Assembly: GCA_963921425.1 (NCBI GenBank)
Contig: OY992837.1
Coordinates: 17,209,896 to 17,273,895, forward strand
Direction: 5' to 3'
DNA: 64,000 bases
DNA from: Dryas octopetala
Lineage: Eukaryota > Streptophyta > Magnoliopsida > Rosales > Rosaceae
Shown here piece by piece: positions 33,794 to 46,709 of this stretch (within the stretch, counting starts at the first letter, position 1; each line of letters begins with the position of its first letter). The translations under genes were made by a program, and so were the position numbers. The notes under the pieces were generated by a model. That model saw only the letters and a list, made by a program, of their open reading frames with translations. It had not been told where the DNA came from and searched no databases.

Positions 33794-36700
33794 CACTACT
33801 ACAATAATGTTAATAGACGACACTACCTACACAACAGTTTGTTAAAAACTGTTGTGTAATTTTAACACACAACAGTTTTTAAAAAACCGTTGTATGAATG
33901 CATGAAATCCAATAGTTTTTGGCAGAGTAGAGTTTATGAAATTGCCTAAACAACACTTACTAGCTGCGACCGTTTTGTATGTGAAAGGAAATGAAAAAAA
34001 CCGGTGCTACAGTATCTTCATTAATCCTCCTTTATCACACATACAAACCTTATTTCTCTCTCCCTCGATCCGCTCTCTCTCTTTCTCCCTCTCCCTCTCA
34101 AACCCTCTCGATCTGCCCTCTCTCTCTCTCACTATCAAACTTCCTCTTCTATTCTCCTCACTCTCTCTATCTCTCTCACAGCCTCCCGCTCAAGCTCCCT
34201 CGCCCTTTCCCTCCATCGATCGACCTCGCCCTCGCCCTTTCACCTTAAACTCAAAATGGGGTAGAGAATCTATGTTATCCACTTCGACTTGAAGAACTCT
34301 AAAACACTCGTTCCTGAGTTGGGTCGGATAGGACCAGACCAAAGCGACTGGATCTGTGGAATCTGATATGGTTTTAACACCGCCACAGTTTCCCCAAAAT
34401 GCCCCTTGGGTTACGATTCTCAGACATTCAAGCTTGGTCCTCTCAGCTGCATGATATGCCACGCCCTTTTGTTCGACTCCACCAAATGAGTCCTTGTTCT
34501 CATTCCTTTTGCAGGCAAACCATACCATACTCTGAATTTTCATTGTTCTTTTATTAGGTTTCTTTTATTTTTCTTAAATTTCATTGTTTTTGTATTGGGT
34601 TTCTTTTCTTTTCTTGATTACTTGTTTTTTTTGTTCTTTTTTTCGAATTGGGTTTCTTTTCTTTTCTAAATTGCTCGTTTGTGTTGAATTGGGTTTGTTG
34701 TTTTAGAGTTTGTATTTCAAAATTCAAGGACTGTCCATTGTGTGGAGCTGACATTCAAAAGATCGAGGCGGACTCCAATCTTCAGGGTTTGGTGGATCGC
34801 TTCATCGAAGGTCATGCCAGAATCAAGAGGGCTCATAATGCAGAGGATAAACAAGATTCAGCGAATGACAGCAACAATGATAATAACAAGACAGTTATAT
34901 ATGAAGACGTGTCTTTGGAGAGAGGTGCTTTTTTGGTGCAACAAGCCATGAGGGTCAGTATTGTATGTATGGCCTTTGATTTGAGTTCCTGGTATTGCAT
35001 TCCTTTTTCTTGCTTTGCTGGGTTAACTTTTTGGTGCTGTCATTTATTGTATGCTGTGTAGGCATTCCGAGCCCAGAACATAGAAAGTGCGAAATCAAGA
35101 CTCAGTCTATGTGCAGAAGACATCAGAGATCAGTTAGAAACGATGGGTAACACGCTGGAGTTGTGCTCTCAGCTTGGAGCTGTTCTTGGAATGCTTGGCG
35201 ACTGCTGGTCTGTCCCCTCTCTCTCCCTCCGTTCTCTTTATATACTCATATATATATGTATGTATGTATTTTATAAATTACACTGATTTACTTTTCATGG
35301 TATGCATTTGGACGGTTAATCATTTTAGTGATTGGTTCTGTATCTTAGCCTTTGTGTGAATGGTTTACCTGCAATGGTGTTAGTACATGAATATAGAATA
35401 AACAAGAGATATGTCAGATGGTTACTAGCACAAGCTAAGCATGTGAGTTTTTATTCAATCTATTTGTTTGGTTCTAACTTCTAAGTATACCAAAAAGATG
35501 GAGAAAGCCTTACAGGATTGGAATTTGCCTTGTCTCAGTTGTCTGTTTGTTTTCCCGATCTGTTATCAACACATTGCGAACAAAAAATGTAATATTTCTT
35601 CCCTTTCTGCTTTTGGTGTTGTAGTGCTTTCATTGCGATTAAATTAGATTGACATGCCACTATTTTGTCTGTTATGCTTTGAAACGTTAGCTTTATTGCT
35701 AGCTGTCTGGTAGTTATATGTTTAAGGTTCTGTGTACCTTTACAGGACCACTGGTTCATAGTGTTCTACTTATATTACATTCTATTCTAACTATGGTACT
35801 GATAAAGCTGACATATATTTGTGTTTCTTTCTCCATAGGTTTGCAAGGTAGCTCCTATTTCATGTGAAACTAAAGTATAGCATTCACTAAGAGGATCTTC
35901 TTGATTGATTGCCTTGGAGTTGTCCATCAAAGCAGCGACTCTGAAACAGATATTGTACTGAAAGGTGTGGTATGTCTTTTCTGCTTTTTCTAGCATGGCA
36001 GCTGATAGTGAATTTATCTATTTTCTTTGTTCTCATTAAGCTTTAAGTATTGACTATTAATATAAATAATTTGTGCAAATCATTTTTGCAATATTGATTC
36101 GCTACCAATATCATCTTTAAATTGCTCATCATTTGTGGACTTCAGTTTTGGTATGTCAATAAGTGAATGACAAGAGCAATCCAGTGAAGCAATGATGATC
36201 ATCATGTGAGTTATATCACAATTCACCCTTTAATATGCTAGCTGAACTTGTACTTTTAAGTTTATACCTTGATGCAAGTATGTGGTTTGGTCAAAGTATC
36301 TTGAATTTGAGTTGCAAATATATGAGTTTGAGTTAGTGTGGGCTCAAAAATGACATGGACTGTGCATGCTCAAAAATATATGAGTTTGAGTTTAAGTTTG
36401 ATTAATGCATTTCTCAATCTTTTACAGGGAAGAGTAAGTGTTGCTATTCATCGGTTTCAATGGTTCAGAAATAATATCTTCGAAACTAGATGGTAGGTAC
36501 ATGAAATTCCATTACTTAAAGTGAAGCTTCCATTCAAATTGGCAGTACTTAGTTATATGATAGTGTTAGTAGATTAGTCTCCTTAAATCTTAATCTGGAG
36601 GGTCTATTTTAATAGTGTGGGTGGTCTTAACTATTCTATTGATAACAATAAGTTATTGTGTTATATTCAATTGAAGTATAATCTGGGAGGGTCTATTTGT

Positions 36701-39700
36701 GGACTTCGCTTTTGGTATGTTTATTTGCTGGTTATGTGAGTAAATGTTGTGTGGTTAGGTCCATGTTTGTATCTTGCCAAGCCATAAAAGGAAAAAGACA
36801 AAAAAGAAATAATGTGATGACTGGGCAAAATTTTGTTTAAGGGATGTCTAGTTTGGTGACTCACTTGATTGAGTCTCCTAATGCTAAACTATAACAGAAC
36901 AATAATTTAAAGTGAAGCTACTATAAATGTTATGCCACAGTCACTTGTCTAACCTGTTAGATGAAAATGATTTTCTAGACATTTTATAATTACATATATA
37001 ATAAGGGCATAAACAAAACTCATCTAATCCAAACTGTTATTGTACATATTCAAATGTGTGCTATGACATGGCTTGAATCTAAATAATTGCATCCCTCCTT
37101 GGTCTTTGAATGTTTTTGCCAGTACGTGTTTGCCCTTAAGCTTAGCTGAGGTCAAAGTGGGGTAAGTTGGAGTTGCAATACGTCTTGCAGTTAAGTCTCA
37201 TGAAGAATAAAAAAAAAAAAATTAAGTCCTTAAGTACCCTTGCAAACATTTTTCATGAGTTATTTCTTCTTCTCCTGCCAATTTATATGCTTTCCTCATT
37301 AGCTCTATATAAAAAGTGTCATTCTGTAAGCTTCTTATTCTCAAAAGCTGCATGGGCACATGTCATTAATGCTAATGTTGATGAACTTTCTCATGTTTGG
37401 TTAAAAATGGGGAAGTAGGACTCTTCGTTGCAATTTTGTGGTATGTAGTGTCTTGGGAGTAGACATTATCATATAACTTCCTTATTGGATGCTTTAGTTG
37501 TAAAAACTTATTATGTATTTTTATTATTAATTTCTTAAATGTGCTTTGGTTGTATGTCTTTTGTGTTGAAGTGGCTTTTGCTTCATGAGTAGAGTGTCAA
37601 AACTCTGTCATCCTTGAGGAACTTGTTTGTTTTCTTCATCTGTCTTCCAATGTGGGAAGAAACAAAGTACTTTGTGGTTCCAATGTAGAAATATCTTCAC
37701 TGTTTGAATGAATTAAATTTTGCAGCATGGTTATTAATGGGTGGGAGCTCATGATTCCTTTAGCCTTCTTTGCTGGAACATGATACTATTTCTTAACCTC
37801 TTTCAAATATTCTTGCTTTTATAATAAGACAAGAAAAAAAGAAGTTGGAGGTAATCTGAACATAAAAGTACCAAATGCTTATAGATGGCCTTTTTTTTTC
37901 CTGAAGTTGTGGCTATCACTATCACTTTCTATTCATTAATATCACTTGACTAATATATTTCAAGTCTAAATATTCAGACCCATTTGACTAATATCCTGAG
38001 CTTAATGAGTATTCCTTGATAATGCCTCCCTGAAAAAGAAGCTCATTTGTTTTTGTAGATCAGACACTTCAAGCTGGCCAAAGAAGAATCTGTGATCTTT
38101 CTTCCAGGTCAGACACTTCAAAACATAAATAGTATAGAATATTATCTTATCGCTCTACGGTTTTAATTGCCTTTGCATCTGAAATGTTTTGATGAATCTA
38201 TTTGCTGGCAGTCAACAATTCATTAATCTTTTCATTTTTTTAAAACTCTCCTATTCGATCAGTTGAGCAATTTGCATCTTTGTAAACATTCCCTAAGGTC
38301 CATCTAAAGTTTATTAGGATCTTTTTATCCTTGAGTTACTCATTTGGTACGCAAATTAAGTTGCAGCTTCGATTAAGTACATTGACTTCCATTAGATTGT
38401 AATTAAGTTGTATGTATATTGAATTGTAGATGAGGAGGAGAGGAAGTACAAGGGTTGCAAAATAAGCTTTGTATTCAATAGCTCGATGTGTGGCTGTCAT
38501 TTGCCTTGCTGCTAGTGATAAGCTAACTAGGTTGTGTAGACATGCATTATTTTTGGTACATATATGCTAGGGGCAGTTTATCGACTAATCTTGCAAATTC
38601 AGTTATTTTGGTATGTATATGGCTGACTTTGCATGATTACTTAGCTTAGACCATGCCATGGCTTTTATTGAGTTTAAAATCTGGTTTTCATGCTGAATAC
38701 AGCTATAGAAGATCTGGAAGAAACTTGATTAATGATAGACATGCTTGTATGTATTTTGAATTGCAGATGAGGAGGAGAGGAAGTGCTAGTTTAGAATTGC
38801 CAAGGACACTTCAAAATGGAGTCATTTTATGATGCAAGATGAGCAGGAAAGAAGAACAAGTCAGGCAACCAATAATCTATCATTTCTTACTTTGTCTTTT
38901 TCTATCTTTAGTTTCCTTGTAGTGTTTGAGTGACATTATAGTTTGTGTAATTGTACAAGTACTTTTTTTATATGTATAGCTATCAAGCTACTTTCAATTA
39001 ATTTTTAGGGTGTTAATATTAGCAAGGGATGTGTGAATGAGTTTGCTATGACTTTGTAAACTCCAATTCCAATTTAATGAATTCATGGATCTTTTTGAGC
39101 TGTCCATAGTTGTGGATTTAATTGGATGCAAGCAGGGATTTAGTGAGATTTAATTCCAATTGGATGCAAGCAGAGCTGTTAAATTTTGAATCAAACAAAC
39201 AACAATTGTCAATTTAAAAATATTGTGTTAGTCAAACCTAGACAACGATTTTAGTTGAATAACCATTGTGTTGGTCAAACCTAGACAACGGTTTTAGAGG
39301 AAAACAAGTTGTGGATAGTGAAATAACACAATGGTTTTAGGTTATAAACGGATGTGTATATGTGATTAAAACAACATTTTTTAGTTAAATCTGTTGTTGG
39401 CATATGAATTACACAACGGTTTTAGATTATCAACAGATGTGTATTTGCTTTACTAACAACATTTTTTAGCCAAGACTGTTGTTGAGTGCCTCTACTAACA
39501 ACATTCCTACCAAATTTAACCTGAATTATGTAACGGTTTTTATAAAAAATGATGTTTAAAGATACATCGGACAACGTTTATAGTATATAACTATTGTTAG
39601 ACATCAGCTACTACAATAGTTTTATATCTATAAACGTTGTGTATTCTATTGCGAGACAACTGTTTGGACGAAAATCAAGGTTTTTGATGGACTTTATACA

Positions 39701-39856
39701 ACAGTTTTAAATTATAACTGTTGTATGTACTAACTCAGACAACAGTTAAAAACCGTTGTCTGAATAGACTATAGATGTCACACGCCTAGACGACGAAATT
39801 TTGGAGGAATAGACAACGGTTTTTCACCGTTGTCTATTAACTTCATTGTTGTAGTG
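33794..39856. mobile_element. CACTA (En/Spm) transposon, non-autonomous, carrying captured gene pieces
   Basis: Starts CACTACTACAATAATG and ends CATTGTTGTAGTG, with 3-bp flanking duplications CTG (33791-33793 and 39857-39859). Subterminal regions are filled with copies of 'acaacggtttt' and 'aaaaccgttgt' in both orientations (33820-33900; 39200-39840), the typical CACTA array of transposase-binding repeats. No transposase frame is visible in the 6063 bp. The left third carries three exons of a RING-finger gene. Near 38400-38480 and 38740-38800 a 'gatgaggaggagaggaagt' segment is duplicated. It is probably nested in an inverted-repeat structure spanning about 30.4-40.9 kb. Confidence 0.9.
34240..35207 (+). 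pseudogene. Captured RING-finger protein gene fragment (three exons)
   Basis: Three exons with splice signals survive inside the CACTA element. Exon 1 (to 34514) encodes GYDSQTFKLGPLSCMICHAL and then LFDSTK, the first half of a RING; a one-base loss creates a TGA right at the next Cys, before sequence that in the shifted frame reads SPCSHSFC. Exon 2 (34707-34953) encodes VCISKFKDCPLCGADIQKIE, the second half of the RING, then LQGLVDRFIEGHARIKR. Exon 3 (35062-35207) encodes AFRAQNIESAKSRLSLCAED and ends LGAVLGMLGDC before a GT donor. The rest of the parent gene (a TPR-like helical region) is missing. Exon 1 also has an earlier stop. The parent is a plant RING protein with a helical C-terminal region; its exact name is not certain. 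Confidence 0.82.
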
Positions 39857-40071
39857 CTGGTCTCTCTTCCTTTGGAAGCAAGAGATTGGGTTCACATATA
39901 TATCATATCACTGCATGTGATTGCAAAAAGTAAACATAGATGTGAACCAAGCTCTTTAAGCTTTTTAACATGAACCTAGCTAAGTAGCTAGCTAGCCTAG
40001 CTTCAAGTTTACCACCACAGATTTGTATTTCCCTTGAGAAACCATTCCACTGCGGCACTGCCTCTCTTTCT

Positions 40072-40178
40072 TCTTTCCCACTGCCCAGCCACCAAACCCA
40101 TTATCTTTCGTCTTTCCCACTGCCCAGCCACCAGACCCATTATCTTTCTTCTTTCCCACTGCCCAGCCACCAGACCCA
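40072..40178 (+). repeat. 39-bp tandem repeat, nearly three copies
   Basis: Units start at 40072, 40111 and 40150, each containing 'tctttcccactgcccagcca' and continuing to 'cccattatctttc'. A single diverged unit occurs at about 33178 on the other side of the CACTA element, in the same orientation. Confidence 0.88.
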
Positions 40179-40396
40179 CGCCGAAACCTTCTCTCTCCTC
40201 CCTCTTTCTCTTCCTCTTTTCTCCTTCTTTTCCTCATTCCCTCCCCGATCTCTTCTCTCTCTTCGATCTACTGCCTTCGGCAACGGCCGGCGACGAGGCC
40301 AACTCGCCTCTTTCTCCCCTCTCTCCCTCTGGTCTCCGCTTCCCCGAGCCTCCCTCTGGTCTCCGCTTCCTTCCTCAGTCTCTCATTGGCTTCAGC

Positions 40397-40555
40397 TGGG
40401 TATTTAGCGAAATTTCGCTAAATTTCGAAATTTCGGCGAAATTTCGAATATTTCGGCGAAATTTTCCGAAATTTGGTCGAATGGGTGTTAAAATTTCGGA
40501 ACCCTTAAAAATCGAAATTTTCGGCAAAATTTTGCCGAAAATTTCGAAATTTAAA
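40397..40555. repeat. AAATTTCG-rich motif cluster, copy 2
   Basis: Dense irregular repeats of 'gaaatttcg' and 'cgaaattt', partly palindromic ('gcgaaatttcgc'). Read in reverse complement it ends 'gggtttaaatttcg', similar to 'gggtttcgaggaaatttcg' at 32455, consistent with the two clusters being inner arms of one inverted structure. Confidence 0.7.
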
Positions 40556-41722
40556 CCCTTGGTGTTGGGTGACGAAAAGTTTTGATTGTTACTTAAGTAA
40601 ACTAGGAGACCTAATTAATTGAAACACTTTTAATCTCGCATCTTCAATTGAGACAAGGAGTAAAAGTCGAGGACTTTTGCTAAGATTTGCCCTCACAAAT
40701 TGGTCACGTGATCAATTTTAAACGGTGGTTATGACGGAATTGACGGAAAGTTTTTTATTGATACTTAAGTAAACTAGGAGTCCTTAATTGGAACACTTTA
40801 AATGTCAAATTCTCAATTGAGAAAATGGATAACAATCGAGGCTTTTTGCTAAAATTTTCTCATCTACTTATAATTTATCTTTCATTATATTCTAATTTCA
40901 GTCTATTAGTTCATAACGAAGGTCATGCTTTCAAATATATTCTTTAGTAGCACATGCAATTGACGAGAGAGACAACACGGGGTAAAGAGCAAAGCTTCGT
41001 TGCTCGTGCTTGAATTATCTCAGGGTCCGAATGACTAAGATCGTTTCGGCTTAAATTCAATGGTCGGTTATCTATTTCCCAAATTTACTTTCCCGTCATG
41101 AGAATTAGTCTGCCACCTCTCTCTTCTTAATTAATTACCGTCTCTCTCTTCTTAATTAATTTTCTCAAATTTACTTTCTGTTATCTATTAAATTGATTAC
41201 GCTTGTCAAAATATTAATGTTTGCGCAATAGAAAAAGTCGTTTTGCACTCGCTCCAGCGAGTGTGGAGAGGCTAATTCTTTTATATGGAACCACAATCCA
41301 ACTTCTATAACTTAACTGAAAAGAAAATTAGCTTTAATTTAAAATTTTAATCTTTTATTTTTGGGGCTAATTATAAATATATCAATAAATTTTTTTTGAA
41401 GATTAGATATTTATTTATTTTGTATGACTTGCACGTCAACTGGTTGCTTTTAGTTTATTTTTTAATAAAATCTGTGTTTAATTTCAAATTATTGCCTTTT
41501 GTCTTTTTCTTGCCAAGACTTACTGTTGCTGTCAACTAAGCCTACTAAGAATAAGTACATGGAGAGGACTTTTAGGACCAATAGACAGTCTAGAACTCCA
41601 TTTGTGGTAGAAAACTCAGCTGTGATTTGTGAAGGATAATGCAACAACATTAGCTTATCTAGTCCAGGCACATATCACCATTTGGCAGTTGAATACACAG
41701 TAAAAGAAAGAAGAGGAGATTG

Positions 41723-44532
41723 ATGGCTTCATCTGCAATAGACCTTCTGATAGGAAAATTGGTATCAGTTCTTGAAGACGAAGTGTTATTGTTAGGAGAA
41801 GTTCATGATGAGCTTGAGGAAATCAAGCATGAGCTGCTAACCATGAAAGCCTTTTTGGAGGATGCCAAAAGAAAACGAGCTCTCGGCAGTCATATGAGTG
41901 AAGTAGAGAAAACATGGGTGGCAAATGTGAGGGACGTCTCCATGGATGTTCAAGACATCCTTGATGAGTTCACATATGACATAAACAAGAAAAGAAGTAG
42001 GAGTCGATTGTCAAGAACCTTCCGTCAAAGCATTCGTTTCCCCAAGACTCTCTGGGAGAAGCATCAGACTGCGGTCAAATTGCGGAAGATCATCCAGCAA
42101 ATCAAATCCATTCCTGAAAGAAACCAACGTTATGGTGTCGAAAGTATCGTGGTCAAGACTTCAAATTATGATCCCAATTGGATGAAAATCTTTGGAGAGT
42201 CATCTCTCTTCAATAAAGATGATGATCTCGTGGGAATCACAGATTCTAAAACCATCTTAATTGGATGGTTGTTGTCTGCAGAACCACAAAGAAGTGTAAT
42301 TTCAGTGGTTGGAATGGGGGGTTCTGGTAAGACAACCTTAGTTGCAAACACCTTCAACAGTCAAACTGTAAAGAAACATTTCGATTTATACGCGTGGATC
42401 ACTGTCTCACAAACTTACACAGTCAAAGATTTATTTAGAGTCATGATCAAGGAACTTTTCGGAGCAACTAAGGAAGATATTCCTCTAGACTTGAGCAACA
42501 TGAGCTACAGACGTTTGGTGGAAATACTCGTCAACTATTTGCAGCCAAAGAGGTATGTGATTGTCTTTGATGATGTGTGGGATATAAATCTATGGAGATC
42601 AATAAATGTGGCACTTCCAGATGGAACACACGGAAGCCGGGTCATGCTTACTACTCGAAATGAAGACATTGCTTCTTTTCCATTTGGGGTTGGAAGTCAT
42701 GTTCACCATATTCAACCACTCAAAAAGACAAAAAGAATGAGGCTTGGGATCTTTTTTGCATGAAAGCCTTTTCCAGCTGGCCTAATGGTTGTTGCCCACC
42801 AGAGCTTGAAGGCATAGCTAGAGATCTCGTTGGAAAGTGTGAAGGCTTACCTCTAGGAGTTGTGTCTCTGGGTGCTCTCATGTCAACCAAAAATTTGGTT
42901 ACCGAGTGGAGGATAGTTTACAGCAGCTTGAATTGGGAGCTAAACAACAACTCGAGGCTTGAAGTTGTGAAGAGCATCTTATTGTTAAGCTTCAATGATC
43001 TACCCCATCGACTCAAGCATTGCTTCTTATATTTTTGCATTTTCCCAGAAGATTATGTGATTATGTGTGGAAGGCTTATTAGACTGTGGATGGCAGAGGG
43101 GTTTGTGGAACAAGTTAGAGGGGCTAAGCCAGAAGAGATAGCTGAGAGCTACATAGCGGAGCTCACTTGCCGATGCATGCTTGAGGTTGTAGAAAGGGAA
43201 CCGTCTGGAAGAGCAAAAGCGCTTAAGATGCATGACCTTTTGCGAGAACTTGCTATTTCGATTTCAGGAGAAGAGAAATTTTGCAGAGTCGATAATGAGC
43301 AACAAGCAATTGAAGAGAGCAGAGTTTTCCGGCTGTCCATTCATGCAAATATTTGTGGAGAAATACAAACATATGGAGACATGTCAAAGGTTCGCACATT
43401 CTTTCTGTTTGCTCTTGATAAGGTCAACTCCTCTTCATTGAACGAATTGACATCTCATTTCAAACTGTTAAGGGTGTTAGATCTTGAAGATGTTCCAGTT
43501 TATCAATTACCAAATAGAACAGTGAGCTTCTTTAACTTGAAGTATTTAAACTTGAAAGGAACAAAAGTAGAAAAGCTTCCGAACAACATAGGAAAACTTC
43601 ATAACCTAGAAACACTAGACATTAGAGATTCCAAAATTAGGTTACTTCCTGTTGGGATTGTGAAGTTACAAAACTTACGACATCTCTTTATTTTCCATTG
43701 CAATTATGGAGATTTGAAGGTTTTTGATCTCGTTTATGGCACACAAGCACCGTCGGACATATATAGGCTGATGAACTTACAAGTTTTGAATACTATCGAA
43801 GTAGGAGGCAATCGGGAGTTGATCAAAAAACTTGGATACATGACTCAACTGACAAGAATTGGCATAGCAGGTGTGACAGAAGCAGATGAGAAGGACTTGT
43901 GCAATTCAATTGAAAGCATGAAGCTCATTGAATGCTTAGTTGTTAAGGCAAGTAATGAGGAGGAGTTGTTACGCATGGATGCATTGTCATCAGCTCCTCC
44001 ATTACTAAAGACACTTGTTCTCAGTGGAAAATTAGTGAAAGTTCCACTTTGGTTTCAGTCTCTTCAGAGTCTTACCACCTTGACTTTGCATTGGACGAGA
44101 TTAACAGGAGAATTTCTTCCTCACATTCAAGCACTACCTAATTTGACTGACCTTGAGCTAAGTAATGCATATGCAGGAAATAACTTGCTCTTTTATTCAG
44201 GGTTCCCAAAGCTTAAACAGTTGCATCTAAACTACTTCCCGCAATTGAATTTTATTACCATAAAGGAAGGGGTGATGCCAGCGGTACAGAAGCTAGAAAT
44301 TAGTGAATGCATGAACTTATGGGTAGTGCCTTATGGGATCGAACATCTTACATGTCTCCAAGAATTCAATTTGCGAAGTGTTCCCAATGAATTTGTAGAG
44401 CGCATACGTGCTGATGGAAGTGTGCAGTATTCAAAGGTTAAGCACATCCCCGACATAAATCTTTATATCTACAACACGGATTCTGGTTGGTCTGGCGAAA
44501 AGTTGTCATCCTCTCAACAACAAGATGCATAA
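41723..44532 (+). pseudogene. CC-NB-ARC-LRR resistance gene (RPM1-like), split by one frameshift
   Basis: Intracellular immune receptor class. The first frame runs 41723-42763 (346 aa): an Rx-type coiled-coil domain with MDVQDILDEF, then P-loop GMGGSGKTT (residues 197-205), kinase-2 YVIVFDDVW (278-286) and GSRVMLTTRNEDIA. It goes off frame in the A-run near 42722-42738 and stops at 42763. The second frame runs 42760-44532 (590 aa): AFSSWPNG, GLPL motif CEGLPLGVVSLG, RNBS-D HCFLYFCIFPEDY, MHD motif KMHDLLREL (157-159 is MHD), then about ten LRRs (for example YLNLKGTKVEKLPNNIGKLH). Reading NEAWDLFCMKAFSSW across the junction restores the family pattern, so a single A is missing from the run. 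Everything else, about 940 residues in all, is intact and intronless. It could be a recent pseudogene or a homopolymer sequencing error. The ATG at 41723 gives MASSAIDL, a typical start. Confidence 0.92.
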
Positions 44533-45845
44533 AACCTCCTGTTCATTCTCATGAAAGGTACTCTTTCTCTCTCTGTCTCTCTGTCTCTCTGTCTCTCTCT
44601 GCCTCTCAAGGTCATTTTGCTAAGGATTTATAGTTTGGAACTCTTGTCCAATTTTAATTGTATTAATCCTGCGATTTTGGACAAATTTACACAGGTCTGT
44701 ACATGGAATTATTATCCCAGGTTATGCTGGAATATTGTCTAATTTAACTGCATAGTCTAGCCCTTTTTATACCACCAAACAAGGGTCTTGTGCCCAATTT
44801 AATTGTAATTGTAATAGTCTAGTCTACACAATCTCTCAAAAGTCTGGCCTCTGCCACAGCTTGAACAATCTGTGCTGGTTTGCCTGTTAGAAAATTATAC
44901 AAATTTACATGTGTTACACTTTGTTTTCTTTTAATGGTTAAATCAGAGTGGATGTTTCTTTTATTTTTTTATCATGAATATCAGGGTCATTTAAAACTTT
45001 CTAACTTATATTTCTGTAGAAATGTTAGACATAAGCTTGCTCATCAATGTTTTAAAAAAAACAAATATGAAGCTTAGATTTCATTATTTCCTTTTTATTC
45101 TGCTTTGATTGCCCCCTAATTCTCTTAATTGATAATTTACAGTCTGCTGGAGTTGAATTTGTACCATGAGAAGAGAACACTACCACTCTTTACTCCACCA
45201 CCCAGCCAATAGTTTCCCCTGTTACAGCCTATGATGATGATGCTATTCAGGCTTCTCTGCAGTCTGATGCTTAAATGTATGTATAGAAGATTAAACATGT
45301 GCCAGTATTAGACTCCTCAGTCTAGCTTGCTGCTTTGTACTTCATTAATATAATCACAGTTAGTCAGTTACCAAAAGAGAAAAAAGAAAATCAATATCAT
45401 TACAATTAAATATGATGTGTGTTGTGCAAGCTTTGTAATAGCAGAAGTTTTGACTATATATCCCAGAGGCCTTGTGATTTATTTCAATAACTTATATAGT
45501 CTTAAATAACCTTGTCAGTTCTTTGTTTGACTAGTACAATTTCCTCAACTTTATCAGCCAAGCAGCCATACCTTCTATTGCTATAAAATATGCCCATACA
45601 AGCAACCCTGTAGATGCAGTTGTATTTATCAGCAAGAAAGAGTTTATCTACTTTTCTAGCCTTGAAGTCCCTACAGATCAAAGCCCAAATCTGTTTTTAA
45701 GTATGATTGCCTTCATGAGCATTAATATTCTTGCAAACTTAATTAGCATCATTAGATTCCATTGTAAAGTAGCAAAATGATAAAATTCATAAATGAATGA
45801 CTGCATCAGTTGATTTTACTATTTCTTAAGAGTGGTTTATGTTGT
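44533..45845. other. NLR 3' region and spacer
   Basis: Starts with the NLR 3' untranslated region, including a CT/GT-rich microsatellite (about 44561-44605). Poly(A)-like AT runs occur near 45350-45410. No other gene is visible before the MULE at 45855. Confidence 0.5.
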
Positions 45846-46709
45846 TTTAGAAAAGGGTTTTTTTTTTCAAATTTGGTACCTGAACTATTACTTGTGTCCC
45901 AATTAAGTACTTGAACTTTTATTTATCTCTATTAAGTACCTGAACTTTTATTTTGTACCAATGTAGTACCTAAGTTGATTTCCGTTAATAAAATTAACGG
46001 AAGCTGTGAAATCCAAGGCTTTTTTAGTCAATTCAAGTGGGATTGTTTACCCATCATCTCTCTTCCCCAGCTTGTCCTTTTCCCCACCATTGTCACCTTC
46101 TCTCCTGCGTTGACACCTTCTTTCCCACCATAACTAAGCCCCCATCCACCAAACTTCACCTATTTAAGACATAAATTGCAGAAAAAAGAGAGGAAAAGAA
46201 GCCCATTTTATTCCAACTTGACTACCAACTGACTATCCATTGATGGAAGAAGAAATTTCAAAGCTTTGAACCCAGGTAAATGTGTTATGAGTATTTCTAG
46301 TTTCTCTGGGGTGATGATATTCTTGATGTGGTTAACTGCGAAAAAAAAGAAGAAGCCAAATGTAGATTACAAATTTTGTGAGCGATGGGGTTTAGGATAT
46401 GAGTAGTGTTACTAGTGTATGGTTTGGCAATGCTCTGTTTTTCTTTTTACTATTTTGTAACAAATGTTTGGTGGCTTTGTGATAGATAGAAGGCTATGTT
46501 TATTGACATTTGTGATGGAGGGCTAGGCTTGGTTGTTGTATGCAAACGTATATTTGGATATGCATCATCTAGCTAGTTGGATCAAGCTTGAATGTTACAG
46601 AGAGTGAGTTAGTGATTTTTAGTGGATCAAGTTGGATCATCAACTACGTTGGTGTATTTTTTAGTGATTGATTAATGAGTTAGTGACTCTATAATAATGT
46701 TTAAATTTT

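Larger units (their letters stand above)
39860..41722. other. Repeat-rich spacer and NLR upstream region
   Basis: Holds the 39-bp tandem array (40072-40178), the AAATTTCG cluster (40397-40555) and two reverse-oriented transposon-end copies (about 40575-40865). The 850 bp directly upstream of the NLR start show no other gene and should contain its promoter. No obvious TATA element was chosen. Confidence 0.5.

Noticed and set aside
41489-41671. Small minus-strand ORF just upstream of the NLR
   Set aside because: 60 codons, no family match; probably chance in the NLR promoter region.
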